DNA of 19,527 nt, taken from assembly GCA_014377495.1 (NCBI GenBank), contig JACMPN010000085.1:1-19527 (forward strand), read 5' to 3'. The position numbers and the translations under genes were made by a program. This stretch comes from Candidatus Sericytochromatia bacterium. GTDB lineage: Bacteria; Cyanobacteriota; Sericytochromatia; JACMPN01. Of this stretch, positions 16,201 to 19,527 are shown piece by piece. Position 1 is the stretch's first letter; each line of letters starts with the position of its first letter. Under the pieces are notes generated by a model, which was not told where the DNA came from, made no database searches, and was given only the letters and a program-made list of their open reading frames with translations.

Positions 16201-19200
16201 TCGTGCGCAGGCTCTCATGACGGCGGACCAACTCGGTCAACACCGTTGCCAAGACTGGCAATTGCAACGTGCCGGTCAGGCGCAGGGCGGCCGGCATATT
16301 GTACGCCGCACTGCCGGGTTCCAGCTGGTCCAGGAACCACAGACGCTGCTGAGCGAACGACACGGCCTGATCGCCATGGCGTACCGTCGGCAGGAGCGCC
16401 GGCTTGGTAAATCCGGGGGCGACGGCCTGATGCTCGGCGATGGCCTCGGCCAGCCTCTGCACGGTCGGATGCTCGAACAAGGCCCGGAGTGGCAGGTCCA
16501 CGTCACATGCCTGGCGCAACCGGGAGATCACCTGGGTCGCCAGCAGGGAATGGCCGCCCAGTTCGAAGAAATTGTCCAGGATGCCGATGCGTTCCACACC
16601 GAGGACATCGGCCCAAATGGCGGCGACTGCCTGCTCGGTGGCTGTGGTGGCGGCCACGTAGTCGCCGGCGGCCTCGGATCGGACCCGACGCTTGTGCTGC
16701 TTGATCCGCTCCAGCAGGGATTTGGGATTGCCCCAGTCGGCCACGAGACGCTGACGTGCAGCCGGGTGCAGCGTGGGCCGGGTCACGGCGGTGAGCGATG
16801 GGAACGGCACGGCGGACGACGGCGTCTCGTCATCGAGACACAGGTTTGCGGCGAGTTGCGACGGCAGGCGGTAGAGGAAACCGTCAGGCCGCGTTTCCCG
16901 GAATGGGCCGGCCACGGCATCCAAAAACGCCACCGTCTGGCTGTTGTGCGGCGACACCACGACCGGCACGGCAACCGTGGCCAGGCCGACAGCCAGCGCC
17001 GTTTTGCCGGCCGTGGCAAGCATGCGGTGCTCCACGCCGCGACCGAAGGCGAGGCAGCTGAGGACTAGGGTGTCGACCATGAGGCTTTCGGCCTCCGGGC
17101 GGTACAGCAGGGTGCCGACGACGCCATAATCGCCAAAACGGTCCCGCACCGTGACGGCATGGCAGACCATGCCTTGATCACCGAGGGCGTCGATGGCCTC
17201 GGCGGTCCGCCCGATGCCTGTTGTGCAAAGCTGATTGGCATGCTGGGTGAGATCGGCGGTTTTGGCCATCTGGCCCGGCTGGGGGGCGGCGATCGTCACC
17301 GCCAGATTCAGCTGCGCCATGAATGACGTCACCGTGAGGGCGTCGGCGGCAGCTTGGGGGATCACCTGCGCATCGGCCAGGCGCAAGGTTTGACGATGTC
17401 CCGGATCGACTGCGGGTGCCGTGGCGATGCACGAGGCGGCCATGGCCCCGAGCGCCGTGAAGAACGCCGGCATGTAAGGGACGTGGGCCAGCTCGTCCCG
17501 GCGGGGATCCCGGCCGTCGGCGTTGGGGTATGCCCCGGCCACCTCGTCACTGCCGATGATCCGGACTCCGGGCAAGGCGGCGACGGCCGTGATGAGCTGG
17601 TGTTCGAGATCGCTGAGGCAAACCCGGAGGACCGGTTCGACCAGGAATCGGTCCGACGGCGGGCAGATGACGAGGAGCAAGGCGGCGCGCTGGCTCGCCG
17701 CTGCCGTCCGGACCGCCGCAATGAACAGGCCGAGGTGCCCTGCGAGCTTGGCTGCAAGCGCCTCGGGGCCCAGATCTTGCGACTCGTGCCGCAGCCAGTC
17801 CTCCCAACGCAGCAGGCCCAGATTCAGTCCGCCTGCATTGTGGGCGAAAAGGCCCTGTGGATCGAGCAATTGCTGGATGAGTTGACCATACGGCGCGAAT
17901 GCCAGCCGATGGGGGACGTGCACGTCATCGAGGCAATAGGTGAGTGAGTCGCCGATCGGTTCGGCTGTAAACGTGGCGGCCACCACCACATCCCATGTCT
18001 TGCGGCGAGATTTGGCCTGCTGCAGGCGATCCGGGAGGATCCGATCGATCGGCTGATCGAGCGCGGTGACGCAGGCGTCCAGCACGGAGGCGAAATCACC
18101 GGCCAGGGCGGCGGCCGTGGCGGTATCAAACAGGTCCGTACTGTATTCCAGCGATCCCTGTAGGCCGTTATTGGTCTCGCTGAGCGAGAGAGTGAGGTCA
18201 AATTTGGCCGTGTCGTTCCGGCTGTCGGCCGGGCTCAACGTCAGCCCGCTGAGGGCGACCGGTTTGAGCGGGGCGTTCTGCAGGATGAACAGGACCTGGA
18301 AGAGCGGCGAGTAAGCCAGGCTGCGTGTGGGGCTGATGGCCTGGACGATGGTTTCGAACGGGACGTCCTGGTGGGCAAATCCGCCCAAGGCGACCGTGCG
18401 GACCCGTTGCATGAGCTGGCGCATGCTCGGGCTGCCGCTGACGTCGGCACGCAAAGGCAGCGTGTTGGCAAAAAAGCCGATCAGGCTTTCGGTATCCTCC
18501 TGGGTGCGGTTGGCGATCGGGGAACCGACGATGAAATCCTCCTGGCCGGAATAGCTGTGGAGGAGGACCTCAAATGCGGCCAGGAGCGCCATATAGAGCG
18601 TGATGCCCTCGCTGCGGCTCAACGCCTTGAGGGGCTCGGTGACGGACGCTGGAATGTCGAAGGTCAGCGTGGCGCCCTGGAAAGTCAGCACGTCCGGCCG
18701 GGGACGATCGCCGGGCAGGTCGAGGTGCGTGTGGACGCCTTGAAGCTGTTGCTTCCAATAGCCCAGTTGGGCGTCGATTCGCTCGCTCTGCAGCCATTGG
18801 CGCTGCCAGACGGCAAAATCACCGTACTGGATGGGCAGATCGGGCAGTGGTGAGGGCTGACCGTTTGCGGCAGCATCGTAGAGGGTGGAAAACTCGTTGA
18901 CGAGGATGCCGACCGACCACCCGTCACCGACGATGTGGTGCAGGGTGACGACGAGGATATGCTCCTCGTCACCCACTTGGATCAACGCGCCACGCAGCAG
19001 GGCATCGGTGGTGAGATCGAAGGGTGTCTGTGCCGCCAGGTCGGCGCTGCGTTGGGCTTCGACGAGTCGTTGCGCCTCGGGCAGGTGACGGAGGTCGGTG
19101 CGGGTCAAGGCCAGGGGGCCGGGCGGGGTGATCCGTTGGACGGGTTGACCATCCACGGCCGGAAAAGTGGTCCGCAGGGATTCATGGCGCCGGACGATGT

Positions 19201-19527
19201 CATCGAGGGCCGACTGCAGTGCCGATGTGTCCAGACGGCCTGTCAGGCGCAGGCCTGCAGACATGTTGTAAAACGGGTTGCCGGGTTCCAGCTGGTCCAG
19301 GAACCACAGGCGCTGCTGGGCAAAGGACAAGGGGAGATAGCCGCTCCGGTCGATCGGCCGGATCGGCGGTTTGACGAGACTGGTGCCTGTCGACTGCCCG
19401 TCGGCGATCGCCTGGGCCAGACCCCGCACCGTCGGCTGCTCGAATAGGGTCCGAAGCGGCATTTCGACGTCAAAGACCTGGCGCAGTCGCGACATGACCC
19501 GGGTCGCCAACAGGGAATGGCCGCCCA
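13214..19527 (-). CDS. NRPS-A: (T)-C-FkbH-like(no HAD)-T-C-A-T (5' part beyond window)
   Basis: The frame is open from the right edge to TGA at 13214-13216; 2103 residues are visible, numbered here from the first complete codon. Order: C-terminal part of a T domain (GGHSLL, Ser4); C 62-490 (HHIVGDG 196-202); FkbH-like region 508-905; T (Ser993); C 1050-1490 (HHIVSDG 1185-1191); A 1520-2000 (TSGSTGRPKG from 1662); T (Ser2043); acidic tail to 2103. The true start lies outside the window; an internal TTG near 19510 is inside the T-domain motif and is not a start. The protein elongates a chain received from an unseen upstream module and hands it to NRPS-B, whose gene follows on the same strand. 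The tail LFDELLSDLGDDDAGD looks like a docking segment. The second module with A predicts Ala. The first module has no A domain, which is the odd feature. Confidence 0.96.
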   Translation of the reverse strand, partial: GGHSLLATRVMSRLRQVFDVEMPLRTLFEQPTVRGLAQAIADGQSTGTSLVKPPIRPIDRSGYLPLSFAQQRLWFLDQLEPGNPFYNMSAGLRLTGRLDTSALQSALDDIVRRHESLRTTFPAVDGQPVQRITPPGPLALTRTDLRHLPEAQRLVEAQRSADLAAQTPFDLTTDALLRGALIQVGDEEHILVVTLHHIVGDGWSVGILVNEFSTLYDAAANGQPSPLPDLPIQYGDFAVWQRQWLQSERIDAQLGYWKQQLQGVHTHLDLPGDRPRPDVLTFQGATLTFDIPASVTEPLKALSRSEGITLYMALLAAFEVLLHSYSGQEDFIVGSPIANRTQEDTESLIGFFANTLPLRADVSGSPSMRQLMQRVRTVALGGFAHQDVPFETIVQAISPTRSLAYSPLFQVLFILQNAPLKPVALSGLTLSPADSRNDTAKFDLTLSLSETNNGLQGSLEYSTDLFDTATAAALAGDFASVLDACVTALDQPIDRILPDRLQQAKSRRKTWDVVVAATFTAEPIGDSLTYCLDDVHVPHRLAFAPYGQLIQQLLDPQGLFAHNAGGLNLGLLRWEDWLRHESQDLGPEALAAKLAGHLGLFIAAVRTAAASQRAALLLVICPPSDRFLVEPVLRVCLSDLEHQLITAVAALPGVRIIGSDEVAGAYPNADGRDPRRDELAHVPYMPAFFTALGAMAASCIATAPAVDPGHRQTLRLADAQVIPQAAADALTVTSFMAQLNLAVTIAAPQPGQMAKTADLTQHANQLCTTGIGRTAEAIDALGDQGMVCHAVTVRDRFGDYGVVGTLLYRPEAESLMVDTLVLSCLAFGRGVEHRMLATAGKTALAVGLATVAVPVVVSPHNSQTVAFLDAVAGPFRETRPDGFLYRLPSQLAANLCLDDETPSSAVPFPSLTAVTRPTLHPAARQRLVADWGNPKSLLERIKQHKRRVRSEAAGDYVAATTATEQAVAAIWADVLGVERIGILDNFFELGGHSLLATQVISRLRQACDVDLPLRALFEHPTVQRLAEAIAEHQAVAPGFTKPALLPTVRHGDQAVSFAQQRLWFLDQLEPGSAAYNMPAALRLTGTLQLPVLATVLTELVRRHESLRTTIVTVDGKPWQRIADAGPMPLPVIDLTDRTGDVQAQALRQAIDAEANKPFDLAAGPLFRATLVRLGAESHVLLVTMHHIVSDGWSIGVLVDETAALYAAYAAGAASPLPELAIQYADYAVWQRSWLQGEPLSDLVTYWKGKLSGDLVPLPLPTDRPRPAQQSFAGSVRRLTLPPALGHSLSTLGQRHGATLYMVLLAAYQTLLYRLSNQSDIIVASPIAGRTQTALENQVGFFVNTLAMRTDVAAGTAFTALLDQVKQTSLEAFAHQDLPFEMLVQEVQPERSLSHPPIAQAMFTLQESAERRLQLGDLQLDVVPAAQRTAKFDLTLSVITGEAGLETEWEYNTDLFDGETVDRWMGHFQTLLAAIVAAPETAVDRLDILTATEVTHLLVDWNRTGSVPATGLGMHQLFEQQVARTPDAVALVHPDRSLSYRELDGRANQLAHRLQALGVGPETLVGVCLDRNIDLVVGLLGILKAGGAYVPLDPAYPAERLAFILEDTAAPVLLTHTSLSGLVPAGNAQVLHLDTDWPSIATESASAPSSPVTDRNLGYIIYTSGSTGRPKGVAIEHRNAVTMLLWAQKVYPPAVLKGVLAATSICFDLSVYELFLPISVGGTIFLADNALHLPTLPARDRITLVNTVPSAMSELVRSGGLPASVRVVNLAGEPLPNELAQRVYRTGVTQVWNLYGPSEDTTYSTFTLVPNGSTVPVHIGRPIADTQAYVLDGNQQPVPIGVIGELYLGGDGLSRGYLHRPELTAEKYVPNPFGPGRLYKTGDLVRYLPDSNLDYVGRVDFQVKVRGFRIELGEIESALLSQPGVREAIVQVREDQPGDKRIVAYLTAGSAAGIDPVALKTALKTRLPDYMVPSAFVVMDQLPLTPNGKIERKALPAPEWRGTQTEKVLPRNVVEQLLADIWAEILDIRDIGVFDNFFELGGHSLLATRLVSRVRDTLSIDLPLRRLFESPTIATMAETILSENAELFDELLSDLGDDDAGDTP
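13286..16378 (-). other. NRPS-A last module: C-A-T, Ala-like adenylation code
   Basis: Condensation domain with HHIVSDG (residues 1185-1191), adenylation domain and carrier domain with GGHSLL (Ser2043). The pocket read against GrsA is D1707 L1708 Y1711 N1745 N1768 A1770 L1793 T1801 Y1802 plus the NGK lysine, giving DLYNNALTYK. From memory an alanine code is DLFNNALTYK, one conservative change away. Alanine is therefore the best guess, with glycine or another small residue possible. Confidence 0.85.
16421..19342 (-). other. NRPS-A module C-FkbH-like-T lacking an adenylation domain
   Basis: A full condensation domain (residues 62-490, HHIVGDG) is followed directly by the FkbH-like region (508-905) and a carrier domain (Ser993). 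There is no adenylation motif between C and T. In complete relatives an FkbH-like domain at this place loads a glycerate-derived unit onto the carrier, whose hydroxyl could then be the acceptor for the C domain and form an ester. Whether this shortened domain can still load is uncertain. Alternatives are loading of Ser993 in trans or skipping of the module. Confidence 0.75.
16811..18004 (-). other. FkbH-like domain missing its HAD phosphatase core
   Basis: N-terminal part: VVVAATFTAEP (513-523), FAPYGQLIQQLLDP (543-556), NLGLLRWEDWL (568-578) and HVPYMPAFFTALG (681-693), as in HAD-IIIC/FkbH-like regions of NRPSs. C-terminal part: DLTQHANQLCTT (758-769), RDRFGDYGVVGTLLY (794-808) and DTLVLSCLAFGRGVEHRML (818-836), as in the FkbH acyltransferase-like end. 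Between them family members carry a HAD core of very roughly 150-200 residues with DxDNTLWxG and SKN motifs. Here only about 32 residues (700-731) join the two parts, and none of those motifs is present. The reading frame is intact. Homology of the two ends is clear by eye; the function of the shortened form is unknown. Confidence 0.75.

Noticed and set aside
19500..19510. TTG near 19510 as the start of NRPS-A
   Set aside because: It lies inside the GGHSLLATR motif of a carrier domain, so the gene clearly continues beyond the right edge.

Overview
The window is the tail of a large non-ribosomal peptide synthetase (NRPS) gene cluster, and every convincing gene lies on the minus strand, so the cluster reads from right to left. 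The DNA is GC-rich (about two thirds by eye) with strong third-position GC. That suggests a high-GC bacterium, but I cannot fix the phylum. The PilZ (cyclic-di-GMP receptor type) domains make an actinobacterium less likely and a proteobacterium or another c-di-GMP-using phylum more likely; this is inference.

Layout in transcription order: (1) 19527 to 13214, the 3' part of NRPS-A, cut by the window edge just before the Ser-bearing motif of a carrier domain: (T)-C-[FkbH-like domain without its HAD core]-T-C-A-T, 2103 residues visible. (2) 13213 to 12844, a 370-base gap with a hairpin near its NRPS-A end and a good ribosome binding site at its NRPS-B end, but no gene I can support. (3) 12843 to 1756, NRPS-B, 3695 residues: C-A-T-C-A-T-C-A(two PilZ domains inserted)-T-TE. 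(4) After 37 bases, from 1718 off the left edge, a flavin oxidase of the vanillyl-alcohol oxidase / 4-cresol dehydrogenase family.

Co-linear reading: an unseen upstream chain passes to a module with no adenylation domain (C-FkbH-like-T, which in complete relatives would load a glycerate-type unit). An A domain with an Ala-like code follows (DLYNNALTYK). NRPS-B then adds residues chosen by an A domain of the Lys2 / alpha-aminoadipate reductase type (code DPRHFGFQAK), by an A domain with a code I cannot assign (DNWCSGTIDK), and by a Tyr-like A domain (code DASTIAAVCK). A type I thioesterase releases the product. No epimerisation domain is present in the window. The downstream oxidase belongs to a family that oxidises para-alkylphenols, which fits a C-terminal or near-C-terminal Tyr.

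The most striking feature is a pair of tandem PilZ domains built into the C-terminal subdomain of the last, Tyr-like A domain. They sit at the place where N-methyltransferases are inserted in other interrupted A domains. The second copy keeps both c-di-GMP binding motifs (RxxxR and DxSxxG); the first has a shifted RxxxR. This suggests an NRPS whose last extension step is directly gated by a bacterial second messenger. The second striking feature is the FkbH-like domain in NRPS-A, which keeps its flanking parts but lacks the whole catalytic HAD phosphatase core.
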